Shown piece by piece: positions 9,302 through 17,800 of a stretch of 64,000 nt of DNA. The position numbers were made by a program, and so were the translations under genes. The stretch's first letter is position 1; each line of letters begins with the position of its first letter. The notes beneath the pieces are model-generated. The model was not told the DNA's origin, did no database searches, and saw only the letters and a program-made list of their open reading frames with translations. The stretch is taken from positions 46,123 through 110,122 of the forward strand of contig NZ_MUMH01000067.1 of the NCBI RefSeq assembly GCF_002155965.1, read 5' to 3'. The stretch is from Allokutzneria sp. NRRL B-24872. GTDB lineage: Bacteria; Actinomycetota; Actinomycetes; Mycobacteriales; Pseudonocardiaceae.

Positions 9302-10056
9302 GCGCCCCTCCGAGGCCGAAGTCCGAGCCGCTGCGCCAGAACCCGGCCCAGGAACAGCGGGTTGCCCACGACGTAGCGCTGGAACAGCCGACGGGGTTCC
9401 CGCGAGAGCCGGTAGAGCCACTCGATCCCGGCGCGGCGCATCCACGCGGGAGCTCGCTCGACCTTGCCCGCGGTGAAGTCCAGGAAGGCGCCCACGGCAA
9501 CACCCAACCTGGCGCCGGTCGCGGTGAGGTAGCGGTCCAGCCACAGTTCCTGCGCCGGGTTTCCCATCGCCACCACCAGGACCTCGGCGCCGCTGGCCCG
9601 GACGCGCCCGACGACGGCCTCCACGTCCTGCGAGAACCCGTGCTCCGCCCCCGCGATCTTCAGCCCGGGGATCGCCGCGGCCAGCTTCTCCCCGGCCGCA
9701 TCCGCGATCCCGGCCTCGCCGCCGAGCAGGTACACCGAGACACCGCGATCGGCCGCCTCGCGCAGGATCTTCGGGGTGAAGTCGGTCCCGTTGAGATTGG
9801 CCGGGAAGGCATCGCCCAGCAGCTTCGCCGCGATGGCCAGGCCGGAACCGTCGTTGAGCACCAGCGCCGCGTCCTCCAGCACCCGCCGGTACCGGGCGTT
9901 CGCGCAGGCAACGTTCAGCGAGTGCGCGTTGGCGTAGGCGACGACCGAGGCCGATGGTCCCTCGAACAGCCGCTTGACTTCGGCGAGGGCCGCCTGCTCG
10001 GTCAGCTTGGCGACGCGCACACCGAGGATCGGCACGGTCGGGATGTCCGTTCGCAT
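9298..10056 (-). CDS. WecG/TagA/CpsF family glycosyltransferase
   Basis: 252-aa enzyme of the family that transfers an N-acetylhexosaminuronate or N-acetylmannosamine residue to lipid-linked GlcNAc (WecG, TagA). Family motifs are visible in order: the N-terminal ANAHSLNVA, the putative catalytic Asp in VLNDGSGLAIAAKLLG, LNGTDFTPKIL, VYLLGGEAGIADAAGE and VAMGNPAQELWLDR. It is soluble but its C-terminus is basic and hydrophobic (GIEWLYRLSREPRRLFQRY), which in this family directs membrane association. It should add the second sugar of a polyprenol-linked glycan, consistent with the neighbouring polysaccharide genes. The Met at 10056 is the first residue with a plausible upstream region. Confidence 0.88.
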   Translation of the reverse strand: MRTDIPTVPILGVRVAKLTEQAALAEVKRLFEGPSASVVAYANAHSLNVACANARYRRVLEDAALVLNDGSGLAIAAKLLGDAFPANLNGTDFTPKILREAADRGVSVYLLGGEAGIADAAGEKLAAAIPGLKIAGAEHGFSQDVEAVVGRVRASGAEVLVVAMGNPAQELWLDRYLTATGARLGVAVGAFLDFTAGKVERAPAWMRRAGIEWLYRLSREPRRLFQRYVVGNPLFLGRVLAQRLGLRPRRGA

Positions 10057-10142
10057 GTAACTATCTTGCCGCCCTCGCCGATGGGGTGAACGTCAGCACC
10101 GTCTTTGTACAACAACACATTCCGGTCTCGAGGAAGTCCTAT

Positions 10143-10796
10143 GTGCACAGTTGGTCGACCGCGGTGAGGGCGCGCTCGCTCGTGGGTGCCGTCGCCCGCA
10201 GGCTCCGCCCCGACCACCCCGGCTGGCCCGCGGTGCTCGGCCCCGAGTTGGACCAGGGCAGGCGCCTGCGGCTGCGCCCGCCGCGCGCGGAGGACGCCGA
10301 GGAGTGGGCGCGCGTCGTCCGCGCCGACCAGGCCCTGCTGGAGCCGTGGTGGCCGAGCAGTGAGCAGCCGTGGACCGAGCGCTCCGCCGCGGCGCGCTGG
10401 CAGGAGCGCGTGTGGTCGGTCTCGCGCACCGCGCGCAAGGGGCACCTGGTGCCGATGGTGATCGAGGTGGACGGGCGCTTCGGCGGTGAGATGGTGCTGG
10501 ACCGGGTCGACCGGGGGCACGGAACCGCCGAGCTGGGCGCCTGGGTGGCTTCGGACTTCCACGGGTCCAGCGTGGCGCGGCGGTCGCTGAGGCTCATGGT
10601 GCGGCACGCCTTCTCCGAGGTCGGGCTGCGGCGGATCGTCGCCCCGGTCGGCATCGGCAACCGCGCGGCGAAGCTCGTGCTGGCGCGCAACGGTTTTCGC
10701 AAGGAGGGCGTGCTGCGCGAGCACATGCACGTCGGCGGTAAGTTGCTTGACCACGAGTTGTGGTCGCTTCTGCCCGAGGACGTGGACTGGCTGTGA
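10143..10796 (+). CDS. GNAT acetyltransferase, RimJ/RimL-like
   Basis: 217-aa N-acetyltransferase of the RimJ type. It has an N-terminal segment LRLRPPRAEDAEEWARVVRA, a central VPMVIEVDGRFGGEMVLDRV strand pair, and the acetyl-CoA region around HGSSVARRSLRLMVRHAF followed by GNRAAKLVLARNGFRKEG. The start at GTG 10143 is preferred because AGGAAG lies 6-12 bases upstream. An earlier GTG at 10086 in the same frame lacks a ribosome binding site. Its stop overlaps the start of the class III aminotransferase gene (GTGA). That pairing suggests it could acetylate an amino group made by the aminotransferase, such as an amino sugar of the polysaccharide, although RimJ-like proteins often acetylate proteins. 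Confidence 0.75.
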   Translation: MHSWSTAVRARSLVGAVARRLRPDHPGWPAVLGPELDQGRRLRLRPPRAEDAEEWARVVRADQALLEPWWPSSEQPWTERSAAARWQERVWSVSRTARKGHLVPMVIEVDGRFGGEMVLDRVDRGHGTAELGAWVASDFHGSSVARRSLRLMVRHAFSEVGLRRIVAPVGIGNRAAKLVLARNGFRKEGVLREHMHVGGKLLDHELWSLLPEDVDWL

Positions 10797-12142
10797 ACCA
10801 GCACAACACCTTCGCCCGCTCGGCGAGCATGCAGGCGCGGTTGCACGAGCTGGTCCCCGGCGGGGCGCACACCTACGCGCGCGCCTCCGACCAGTACCCC
10901 GAGCACATGACACCGGTCCTGGAGCGCGGCAGCGGCGCGCACGTCTGGGACGTCGACGGCAACCGCTTCGTCGAGTACGGCATGGGGCTGCGCGCGGTGA
11001 CGCTGGGGCACGGCTACGAGCCGGTGCTCGCCGCCGTCCGCGAGGCCATGGCCAACGGGATCAACTTCACCAGGCCGACCGCGTTCGAACTCGCCGCCGC
11101 CGAGGACTTCCTGGCCGGGGTGCCGGGCGCGGACATGGTGAAGTTCGCCAAGAACGGCTCCGACGCCACCACCGCGGCGCTGCGGCTGGCCCGCGCGGCG
11201 ACCGGGCGGGACAAGGTCGCGATCTGCGCCGACCAGCCCTTCTTCTCCGTCGACGACTGGTTCATCGGCACCGCGGGCATGAACGCGGGCATCCCGGAGT
11301 CCACGCGCGAGCTGACGGTGTCCTTCCGCTACAACGACCTGGATTCGCTGCGCGCGCTCTTCGAGGTCCACAGTGGACAGATCGCGGCGGTGTTCCTCGA
11401 AGCCGCCACCGCGCTGCGCGAGCCCGAACCCGGCTTCCTCGAAGGCGTGCGCGAGATCTGCGACCGCGAGGGCGCGGTGCTGGTCTTCGACGAGATGATC
11501 ACCGGCTTCCGCTGGTCGGCCGGTGGGGCGCAACAGGTCTACGGCGTGCGCCCGGACCTCTCCTGCTGGGGCAAGGCGATGGGCAACGGCTTCCCGATCG
11601 CAGCGCTGGCGGGCAAGCGGGAGCTGATGGAGCTGGGCGGGCTGCGCACCGACGCTGCGCGGGTCTTCCTGCTCTCCACCACGCACGGCCCGGAAACGGC
11701 TTCGCTGGCGGCTTTCCGCGCTGTCGTTCGCGCCTACCGCGAGACCGATCCGGTCGGCGCGATGGAGCGGCGGGGCGCCGTGCTGGCCAACGCGGTCAAC
11801 GAGCTCTCCCGCGAGATGGGGACCTCCTCGGCGGTCTCCGTCCTCGGCAGGCCGTCGTGCCTGGTGTTCACCACGGCCGACGCCGAAGGCAAGCCCTCGC
11901 AGGAGTTCCGCACGCTGTTCCTCCAGGAGCTGCTGCGGCACGGCGTGCTCGGCCAGTCCTTCGTGATCTCCGCCGCGCACACCGACGCCGACGTGGAGCA
12001 CACGGTCAACGCCGTCCGCGCCGCACTGGAGGTCTACCGCAAGGCGCTGGACGCGGGGAGCGTGGGCGGGCTGCTCGACGGCCGCCCGGTCGCTCCCGCG
12101 CTGCGCTCCCACGCGGAACCGAGGCGACTGCCCGACCGCTGA
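10793..12142 (+). CDS. Class III aminotransferase, glutamate-1-semialdehyde aminomutase-like
   Basis: 449-aa PLP enzyme of the glutamate-1-semialdehyde 2,1-aminomutase branch. It shows VPGGAHTYARASDQYP near residue 21, the cofactor-binding Gly-Ser in AKNGSDATTAALRLARA, Asp233 in VFDEMITGFRW for the pyridine nitrogen and the Schiff-base lysine Lys261 in SCWGKAMGNGFPIAALAG. GTG 10793 overlaps the stop of the GNAT gene. The coupling to an acetyltransferase and a polysaccharide locus argues for a biosynthetic aminotransferase acting on a sugar or metabolite rather than the haem-pathway HemL. The final 36 codons are read on the opposite strand by the neighbouring acyltransferase gene. Confidence 0.8.
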   Translation: MNQHNTFARSASMQARLHELVPGGAHTYARASDQYPEHMTPVLERGSGAHVWDVDGNRFVEYGMGLRAVTLGHGYEPVLAAVREAMANGINFTRPTAFELAAAEDFLAGVPGADMVKFAKNGSDATTAALRLARAATGRDKVAICADQPFFSVDDWFIGTAGMNAGIPESTRELTVSFRYNDLDSLRALFEVHSGQIAAVFLEAATALREPEPGFLEGVREICDREGAVLVFDEMITGFRWSAGGAQQVYGVRPDLSCWGKAMGNGFPIAALAGKRELMELGGLRTDAARVFLLSTTHGPETASLAAFRAVVRAYRETDPVGAMERRGAVLANAVNELSREMGTSSAVSVLGRPSCLVFTTADAEGKPSQEFRTLFLQELLRHGVLGQSFVISAAHTDADVEHTVNAVRAALEVYRKALDAGSVGGLLDGRPVAPALRSHAEPRRLPDR

Positions 12143-13365
12143 GCCTCCACCAGCAGCACGGCCACACCGATCGTCATCGCGAGCACGGCGTGCGAAGCGT
12201 GCGGGTTGGTCAGGTCGAGACCGTGGCGGGTGCCTTCGCGGACGCCATAGGCGCAGATCAGCATGCCCGCGAGCGGCCAGCGCGAGTCCACAGTGGGCAG
12301 TGCGCGGTCAACGCGCCGGACCACGCGCAGCACGCCGATCAGCGCGATCGTGCTGACCGCGAGCCACAACGGCCTGCTGAGCCACCAGCCGAGCCCGGGT
12401 GAGGGCAGCAGGATCTCCGGCGCCAGCAAAGCGAATCCGAGCAGCATCGCTCCGGCGGGCAGGTGCCACAGGTACACCGACATGGCGAGAGGGTTGGTGC
12501 GCTTGAGGAACCGCTGAGCCCGGACGCCGGACAGCTTGCGCGTGGCCCACGGCTCGATCAGCAGGAACACGCACACCTGCGCGAACGCCAGCACGATCAT
12601 CGCCAGCGTCGGCGGGGACAGGTTGGAGACGGGAACACCCGGCAGGCCCAGCATGCTCGGCGGGTACGGCCCGGCGAACACCATCGTCACCATCGCACCG
12701 ACTGCGGCGAGGACGAGTACGTACAGCCACGGTCGCGTGAGCTTCGCGAAAGAGCCTCGTGCGCAGGCGATTCCGAACTGGTGCGCGGTCAGCCAGACGA
12801 ACAGGAAGTTGACGTCGCCGCCGATGCCGATGTCCGCGACCAGGCCCACGGTGGAGAACCGGATGAAGTCCACAGTAGACACAACGGCCGTCATGGCGAG
12901 CGGCACGGCCAGGCCGAACCTGTCGTGCAGCCGCACCATCAGCGGCGCGAGCGCGACAACGACGAGGTAGATCGCCAAGAACCACAAGGGTTTCATCATC
13001 TGGTGGCCGACCGTCGCGACCGGCTGGAGGCCGAGCGCGCCGCCCGCCGTGCTCGCCGCCGAGAACAACGCGATCAGCGGGATGGCCGGGATCATCAGGG
13101 CCATCGCGCGCTTCGCCAGGAAGGACTCCCCGCGCGCCCGCGCCGCGTCGACCCCGGCCGAGTTCGCGTAGCCGCCAGCGAAGAACACCAGCGGCATCAC
13201 CTGCAGAACCCAGGTGAGCGCCCACACCACGGGTCCGCTGACGCCGATCCCCACGCGCACCGCGCCGTTCTCCACGCCGACGTGCGCGCCGAACCAGTGG
13301 GCGAACACGACCAGCGCCACCGATCCGACGCGCACGGCGTCGATCACCGGGTTGCGTTTCATCAT
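12034..13365 (-). CDS. Acyltransferase 3 family membrane protein
   Basis: 443-aa integral membrane protein with about ten hydrophobic helices and the acyltransferase 3 start signature: NPVIDAVRVGSVALVVFAHW near residue 4, with the family's Arg and His residues. These enzymes transfer acetyl or other acyl groups to surface carbohydrates. The start at ATG 13365 is preceded by GAGGGG six bases away. A second ATG at 13362 is adjacent. The 3' end overlaps the convergent aminotransferase gene by 109 bases. The last 40 residues are low-complexity (Ser, Pro, Ala-rich), so the true functional end may be earlier. It probably decorates the polysaccharide made by the cluster. Confidence 0.78.
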   Translation of the reverse strand: MMKRNPVIDAVRVGSVALVVFAHWFGAHVGVENGAVRVGIGVSGPVVWALTWVLQVMPLVFFAGGYANSAGVDAARARGESFLAKRAMALMIPAIPLIALFSAASTAGGALGLQPVATVGHQMMKPLWFLAIYLVVVALAPLMVRLHDRFGLAVPLAMTAVVSTVDFIRFSTVGLVADIGIGGDVNFLFVWLTAHQFGIACARGSFAKLTRPWLYVLVLAAVGAMVTMVFAGPYPPSMLGLPGVPVSNLSPPTLAMIVLAFAQVCVFLLIEPWATRKLSGVRAQRFLKRTNPLAMSVYLWHLPAGAMLLGFALLAPEILLPSPGLGWWLSRPLWLAVSTIALIGVLRVVRRVDRALPTVDSRWPLAGMLICAYGVREGTRHGLDLTNPHASHAVLAMTIGVAVLLVEAQRSGSRLGSAWERSAGATGRPSSSPPTLPASSALR

Positions 13366-13471
13366 GTCCGTCCCCTCACGTTCGCCGAACCGCTCTACCC
13401 AGGCTGACGACGGGAGCGCCCGAAACGGATCTGGCAGACCTCCGACCTGCACGGCGGCCCGCCCCAAGCTC

Positions 13472-13493
13472 GGGGTGGGGCCTACCCCACCCC
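13472..13493. promoter_or_regulatory. G/C palindrome in divergent intergenic region
   Basis: A perfect 9-base inverted repeat (GGGGTGGGG at 13472-13480, CCCCACCCC at 13485-13493) with a four-base spacer CCTA lies between the acyltransferase gene and the divergent thioredoxin gene, 27 bases before the thioredoxin start. It could be an operator or an mRNA hairpin that limits access to the ribosome binding site. Nothing in the window identifies its regulator. Confidence 0.35.
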
Positions 13494-13519
13494 CGGAGGC
13501 GCGTCGGTACGGTGAACGG

Positions 13520-14284
13520 GTGAGCGAGCAGCAGCAGGACTTCACCGCCTCCAAGCCCGACCAGCGCATTCCGGTGAGCCGCTGGCTGGTCCCCGCTCTG
13601 GTGGTGGTCGCTCTCGTGGCCCTGGTCTTCGTCTCGACCGGCAGGGGCGGGGGCGAGAAGCCCGTCGCAGCGCCGCCGTCGGCCTCCCAGTCGAGCGCTC
13701 CCGCCGTCGACGACGGCACGACGGGCAACATCGACGTCTCCGTCGGCCGCCGCAAGGCCGGTGACCCCTACGCGATGGGCAAGGTCGACGCGCCGGTCGT
13801 GCTCGTCGAGTTCGCCGACTACCGCTGCCCGTACTGCGTGAAGTTCGCCACTGACACCAAGCCCGAGCTGATCCGCCGCTACGTCGACACCGGCGTGCTG
13901 CGCATCGAGTGGCGCGACTACCCGATGTTCGGCGAGGAGTCCGAGTACGCCGCGCTCGCCGCCCGCGCCGCCGGGCGCCAGGGCAAGTTCTGGCCGTATC
14001 ACGAGCTCGCCTTCGCCGAGGCCCCGCGCCAGGGCAGGGCGTCCTTCCCGCGCGAGCGCCTGGTCGAGATCGCCAAGCGCGTCGGCGTCGCCGACCTCAA
14101 GCGCTTCGAGGCCGACCTGGCCGACCCGAAGATCGCCGAGGAGATCAAGGCCGACATCGACGAGGGCCGCAGGCTCGGTGTGAGCGGAACGCCCGCGTTC
14201 GTCCTCAATGGACGGCCGATGGTCGGTGCCCGCCCGCTCGAGGAGTTCGTCGCGGCGATCGAGCGCCTCAAGAACCAGCGATGA
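13520..14284 (+). CDS. Membrane-anchored DsbA-like thioredoxin-fold protein
   Basis: 254-aa thiol-disulfide protein. A cytoplasmic N-terminus is followed by one transmembrane helix at about residues 21-39, a Ser/Pro/Ala-rich linker to residue 70, then a DsbA-type thioredoxin fold with the active site Cys103-Pro-Tyr-Cys106 in FADYRCPYCVKF. The cis-proline loop is SGTPAFVLNGR near the C-terminus. It is expected to act outside the membrane on disulfides of secreted proteins. The stop overlaps the ATG of the CcdA-like gene by four bases, so CcdA may pass electrons to it, making it a reductant or isomerase rather than a pure oxidase. The start is GTG 13520. Confidence 0.87.
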   Translation: MSEQQQDFTASKPDQRIPVSRWLVPALVVVALVALVFVSTGRGGGEKPVAAPPSASQSSAPAVDDGTTGNIDVSVGRRKAGDPYAMGKVDAPVVLVEFADYRCPYCVKFATDTKPELIRRYVDTGVLRIEWRDYPMFGEESEYAALAARAAGRQGKFWPYHELAFAEAPRQGRASFPRERLVEIAKRVGVADLKRFEADLADPKIAEEIKADIDEGRRLGVSGTPAFVLNGRPMVGARPLEEFVAAIERLKNQR

Positions 14285-15105
14285 GCTCGGAGGTCGGCTA
14301 CCTCGGCGCGCTGCTCGGCGGGGTGCTCGCGCTGGCGAGCCCGTGTTCGGCGTTGCTGCTGCCCGCTTTCTTCGCCTATGCCTTCGAGAACCCGAAGCGC
14401 CTGCTCGCCCGCACCTCGGTGTTCTACTGTGGACTGATCACCACGCTCGTCCCGCTCGGCGTGGCCTCGGCGGCGCTCGGCGCGCTGTTCACCCAGCACC
14501 GCTCCACGGTCACGCTCATCTCCGGCATCGTGCTGATCGTCCTTGGCACAGCACAGATCCTGGGCAAGGGCTTCGGTTCGCGGCGCGCTCAGGAAGCCGC
14601 CGCGCGCATCACGGTCGGCTCGGCCGCGTCCGTCTTCGCGCTCGGTGCCGTGTACGGCTTGGCGGGCTTCTGCTCCGGCCCGATCCTCGGCGCGGTCCTC
14701 ACCGTCGCCGCCGCGGGCGGAGATCCCGTGTACGGCGGAGTGCTGCTCGCGGTCTACGGGCTCGGCATGGTGCTGCCGCTGTTCGCGCTGGCGTTGTTGT
14801 GGGAGCGCCTGAAGCTCGGCCAGCGGGCGTGGCTGCGTGGCCGCGAGGTGAAGCTCGGTCCGCTGCGCGTGCACAGCACGACCTTGATCTCCGGCCTGCT
14901 GTTCATCGCGATCGGCCTGCTGTTCGTGTTCACCGAGGGCACCGCTGGCTTGAGCGGACTCCTCGACGTGGACACGGAGTTCTCGCTCGAAGTCTGGGTT
15001 CGCGGTCTCGCGCAGTCCGTTCCCGACCTCGCGGTGATCGGAGTGATCGCGCTGGTGCTCGCCGCCGTGTTCGTCGTGCGGCGCCGCCGTCGATCAGCCC
15101 GGTAG
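14281..15105 (+). CDS. ccdA: CcdA/DsbD-type thiol-disulfide transmembrane transporter
   Basis: 274-aa membrane protein of the cytochrome c biogenesis CcdA/DsbD-beta family, which carries reducing equivalents from cytoplasmic thioredoxin to extracytoplasmic thiol proteins. The two redox cysteines are visible in the family contexts ALASPCSALLLPAFF (Cys22) and LAGFCSGPILGAVL (Cys131). About six or seven hydrophobic helices are present, and the C-terminus is basic. It starts at ATG 14281, overlapping the upstream thioredoxin-fold gene (ATGA), which is probably its redox partner. The last 12 bases overlap the 3' end of the convergent gene. Confidence 0.85.
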   Translation: MSSEVGYLGALLGGVLALASPCSALLLPAFFAYAFENPKRLLARTSVFYCGLITTLVPLGVASAALGALFTQHRSTVTLISGIVLIVLGTAQILGKGFGSRRAQEAAARITVGSAASVFALGAVYGLAGFCSGPILGAVLTVAAAGGDPVYGGVLLAVYGLGMVLPLFALALLWERLKLGQRAWLRGREVKLGPLRVHSTTLISGLLFIAIGLLFVFTEGTAGLSGLLDVDTEFSLEVWVRGLAQSVPDLAVIGVIALVLAAVFVVRRRRRSAR

Positions 15106-16359
15106 CGGCAACCGCAACGCCCGCGCGGCGATCCCGCGCAGCGACACGTCGTCCGGAGTGGACGGTGCGCCGATCCACACCGCCTGGACGACGCGGACGC
15201 GCTTGGTGTCGCGCGAGGACGCGAACGCGGCTCCCTCGAAGGAGTTCGGCCCGTTGGTCCAGCCCTTGCCCGATGTCACCAGGTCGCTGACCGCGCCGGT
15301 GCCCGGGGTGTCGGCGAGCTTCTGGAAGTCCTCGGCGTCCTCGGCGTCGGCGAAGCTCACCACCGCGATCGACACGGCGGCCCTGCGCGGCTCCGTGACC
15401 TCGAACAGCGTCCGGATCAGCCCCGCGCACGGGTGCGCGTCGAACCACGTCTGAACGTCCCCGTAGGACTCGCGCGCGCAGTTCGTGGCCTTCTCGTTGC
15501 CCCTCGGCGTGAAGTCCAGATCGTCCACAGTGGACCGTGTGCTGGTCGGAGCCGGGGGCTGCGCGGCGGGCTGCTCTCCGCCGCCGCCGGCGCTGATCAG
15601 CACGACCACGAGCGCCACCACGGCGAGCAGCAGCGCCCCGATGAGCACCGGCCCACGTTTCCGCTTGGGCGGCAAGGAAACCTGAACCGTGTCAGCGACA
15701 TCCCGGTAGCGGGGGATGAGCGCGGTGCTGGCGCTGGCGAGGTCCGCGGTGACCGCGTTCGGGAAACCCTCGGCGATCAGATCGCCCGAGTGCATCTTGC
15801 CCGTTTCCTCGTGCAGGCCCGCGAGCACCTTGCACGCCTGCTCGGCGGTGCACGGGCGGTCGCTGGTCGCCAGCTCGCGCACGGCGCTGAGCAGAGTGGA
15901 CGGTTTCGGGTGCAGCACGCGGACTCCGCGATGGATGTCCGAAGTGGGCTGGATGACCCGTTCGACGTACGGCCCCACCGCGATCACCGTGCACACCGGC
16001 AGCGGCTCGGCCCGGACCTCCTGCAACCGCGCGGAGACCGCCCGCGTCGCCGCCAGCGCCTCGTCGGCCGGACTGCTCGCGCCGTCGTGGCGGGTCAGCG
16101 GCCAGCCGTCGACCTTCCACTGCCCCTGCAACGGAGCTTCCACGCGCAGCGCCGGGCTCGGCAGGTCGATCCCGACCACCACGAGCACCACGCGCGGTAA
16201 GAGGATCAGCGCGTCCAGCGGTCGCGTGCAGCCGGGCGGGGTGACTCCGAGCAGCGCGACACCGCCGAGCACCGAGGTGCCGTCGCCCCACGCGGCCAGG
16301 GCAGCTCGCACGTCGGCACCGACCTTGGTCGGCTCACCACCGAGCCGAACCAGCCGCAC
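15094..16359 (-). CDS. Membrane-anchored protein of unknown function with possible NERD-like N-terminal domain
   Basis: 421-aa protein with a cytoplasmic region of about 250 residues, a strong basic flank and single transmembrane helix (PPKRKRGPVLIGALLLAVVA, near residue 250), a Pro/Ser/Thr linker and a C-terminal extracytoplasmic domain with two cysteines (KATNCARES and AHPCAGLI) that could form a disulfide. The N-terminal pattern PLDALILLPRVVLVVVGIDL followed by GQWKVDGWPL and a helical ALAATRAVSARLQE is reminiscent of NERD domains, but catalytic residues are not convincing. GTG 16359 is chosen because GGAGG lies six bases upstream. It is divergent from the DUF3145 gene. Confidence 0.6.
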   Translation of the reverse strand: MRLVRLGGEPTKVGADVRAALAAWGDGTSVLGGVALLGVTPPGCTRPLDALILLPRVVLVVVGIDLPSPALRVEAPLQGQWKVDGWPLTRHDGASSPADEALAATRAVSARLQEVRAEPLPVCTVIAVGPYVERVIQPTSDIHRGVRVLHPKPSTLLSAVRELATSDRPCTAEQACKVLAGLHEETGKMHSGDLIAEGFPNAVTADLASASTALIPRYRDVADTVQVSLPPKRKRGPVLIGALLLAVVALVVVLISAGGGGEQPAAQPPAPTSTRSTVDDLDFTPRGNEKATNCARESYGDVQTWFDAHPCAGLIRTLFEVTEPRRAAVSIAVVSFADAEDAEDFQKLADTPGTGAVSDLVTSGKGWTNGPNSFEGAAFASSRDTKRVRVVQAVWIGAPSTPDDVSLRGIAARALRLPLPG

Positions 16360-16670
16360 GGCCCACCTCCTGCACACGACGAACTTCGGGGAGACTCTTC
16401 GCGGCACACACGGTAGCCTCGGTCACCCCGACCGGTGACCGCGGCCATCCGATCACGGTGCGCGGTCGGTGGCCGATCGTCGCAGGCGGTGTCGTGGAGG
16501 CGGTACTCCGTTCGCGTCGAAGGTCTCGGGTGGATGTCGCCGCATTGGTTCTTATGGCGCACCACCGCGGTTAGGGGCAAAATGACGCCATGTGATCGCC
16601 GGAAGATCACCTGCTGGAGCACTGACAGGGCGTAGGGGAAGACGTCCCTCGTCAGCAGCGGAGGTCAGCA
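16360..16670. other. Divergent intergenic region with short palindromes
   Basis: 311 bases between two divergent genes, with no convincing coding frame. It holds a small dyad GTGATC/GATCAC (16592-16597 and 16605-16610, seven-base spacer). A second stem (TGACAGGG with CCCTCGTCA, about 16622-16658) lies directly before the AGCGGAGG ribosome binding site of the DUF3145 gene. These are candidates for promoter operators or leader structure. No riboswitch family is recognised. Confidence 0.4.
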
Positions 16671-17171
16671 GTGAGCAACCGGGGCATCACCAGTGGGGTC
16701 GTGTACGTCCACTCATCGCCGTCAGCGGTCTGTCCGCACGTCGAGTGGGCGATTTCGGGCACCCTGGGCGTCCGCGCTGACCTGAAGTGGACAGCACAGC
16801 CCGCGGCGCCGGGGCAGCTCCGTACGGAGTGCTCCTGGACCGGCGACGCCGGCACGGGAGGCAAGCTCTCCTCAGCGCTGCGCGCGTGGCCGATGCTGCG
16901 CTTCGAGGTCACCGAGGAACCCAGTCCCGGAGTGGACGGCGAACGCTTCTGCTACGCGCCCGGGCTCGGCCTGTGGCGTGCGCGCACCAGCGCCAACGGC
17001 GACATCGTGGTCAACGAGGACCAGCTGCGCTCCCTCGTCGGCAACCGCGGCGTCGAGGCCATCGCGCACCGCGTCTCCGAGCTCGTCGGCTCCGCGTGGG
17101 ACGACGCCCTCGAACCGTTCCGCAGAGCCGGCGACGGCGCTCCGGTGACCTGGCTGCACCGGGTGGGCTGA
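16671..17171 (+). CDS. DUF3145 family protein
   Basis: 166-aa protein matching the actinobacteria-specific DUF3145 family. The N-terminal MSNRGITSGVVYVHSSPSAV and CPHVEWAISGTLG are nearly invariant in the family, followed by RTECSWTGDAGTGGKL, CYAPGLGLWRARTSANGDIV and GSAWDDALEPFRRAG. It is soluble and compact. In Streptomyces the same family lies directly after fabF. Here it is close to the fatty acid synthase operon but on the opposite strand and separated by one gene and a repeat block. Function is not established. Association with fatty acid synthesis is inferred from neighbourhood only. GTG 16671 is preceded by GGAGG at a good distance. Confidence 0.85.
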   Translation: MSNRGITSGVVYVHSSPSAVCPHVEWAISGTLGVRADLKWTAQPAAPGQLRTECSWTGDAGTGGKLSSALRAWPMLRFEVTEEPSPGVDGERFCYAPGLGLWRARTSANGDIVVNEDQLRSLVGNRGVEAIAHRVSELVGSAWDDALEPFRRAGDGAPVTWLHRVG

Positions 17172-17206
17172 GCCGGGCTACGCGGCGGTTGTGGCACGCT
17201 GGTGCC

Positions 17207-17800
17207 GTGGTGCCGGTGAGGACGTCGAAGCGCGCCGGGCAACGCTGGTTGCTTCCGGTGGTGTTGGTGGCTGCCGTGTTCGCGGTGGGGGTCGGGCTCG
17301 GGGTCCGCGAGCTGTCCGCCCGCGTCGAGACACCCGTGGTGCCCGCCGTCGTGCTGCCCGAGACCACCTCGCGCAACCCCGTGAACCAGCCGGGGCCCGA
17401 CACCGTCCAGCTCACCAAGGACGCGGCGGGCCACCCGCACGCCGAGGAGATCCGCGAGCTGTTGCAGCGCCACTTCAGCGCCATCAACCGCGGTGACTAC
17501 GAGGTCTGGAAGACCACCGTCGTCCAGGCTCGCGTGCAGGAGATGTCCCTCGCCAAGTGGCGCGCCGAGTACGAGTCCACACAGGACGGCACCATCTACG
17601 TGCACCGCGTGGACGTCGCCCCCGGTGGCGCGCTGCGCGTCATGCTGACCCTCGTCAGCGTGCAGGACCCCAGCAAGGCCCCACCCGAGATGCGCGCGAG
17701 CTGCGTCCAGTGGCGCGTCGTCTACCCCCTCGTGCCCGAGAACGGCAACTGGAAGATCAACCACGGCCTGTACAACAGCGCCCGCACCGCCCGCTGCTGA
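17207..17800 (+). CDS. Membrane-anchored NTF2-like protein of unknown function
   Basis: 197-aa protein with a short basic N-terminus, one transmembrane helix (about residues 12-34), and an extracytoplasmic domain. The domain pattern HAEEIRELLQRHFSAINRGD followed by YEVWKTTVV resembles NTF2/SnoaL-like folds found in many actinobacterial exported proteins. A Cys near residue 165 (RASCVQWRVVYPLV) and a C-terminal Cys are present. Three GTG codons (17207, 17210, 17216) could start it. 17207 is given. It is transcribed away from the fab operon and ends at the repeat block. I do not recognise a named family. Confidence 0.65.
   Translation: MVPVRTSKRAGQRWLLPVVLVAAVFAVGVGLGVRELSARVETPVVPAVVLPETTSRNPVNQPGPDTVQLTKDAAGHPHAEEIRELLQRHFSAINRGDYEVWKTTVVQARVQEMSLAKWRAEYESTQDGTIYVHRVDVAPGGALRVMLTLVSVQDPSKAPPEMRASCVQWRVVYPLVPENGNWKINHGLYNSARTARC

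Noticed and set aside
10793..12142. HemL (glutamate-1-semialdehyde aminomutase) of haem synthesis
   Set aside because: The fold matches, but the coupling to a GNAT gene and the polysaccharide context with no hem genes nearby favour another aminotransferase role.
16530..16560. GCATTGGTT near 16540 as a third copy of the palindromic element
   Set aside because: Only half of the palindrome is present, and the second unit and spacer do not match, so a chance match is more likely.
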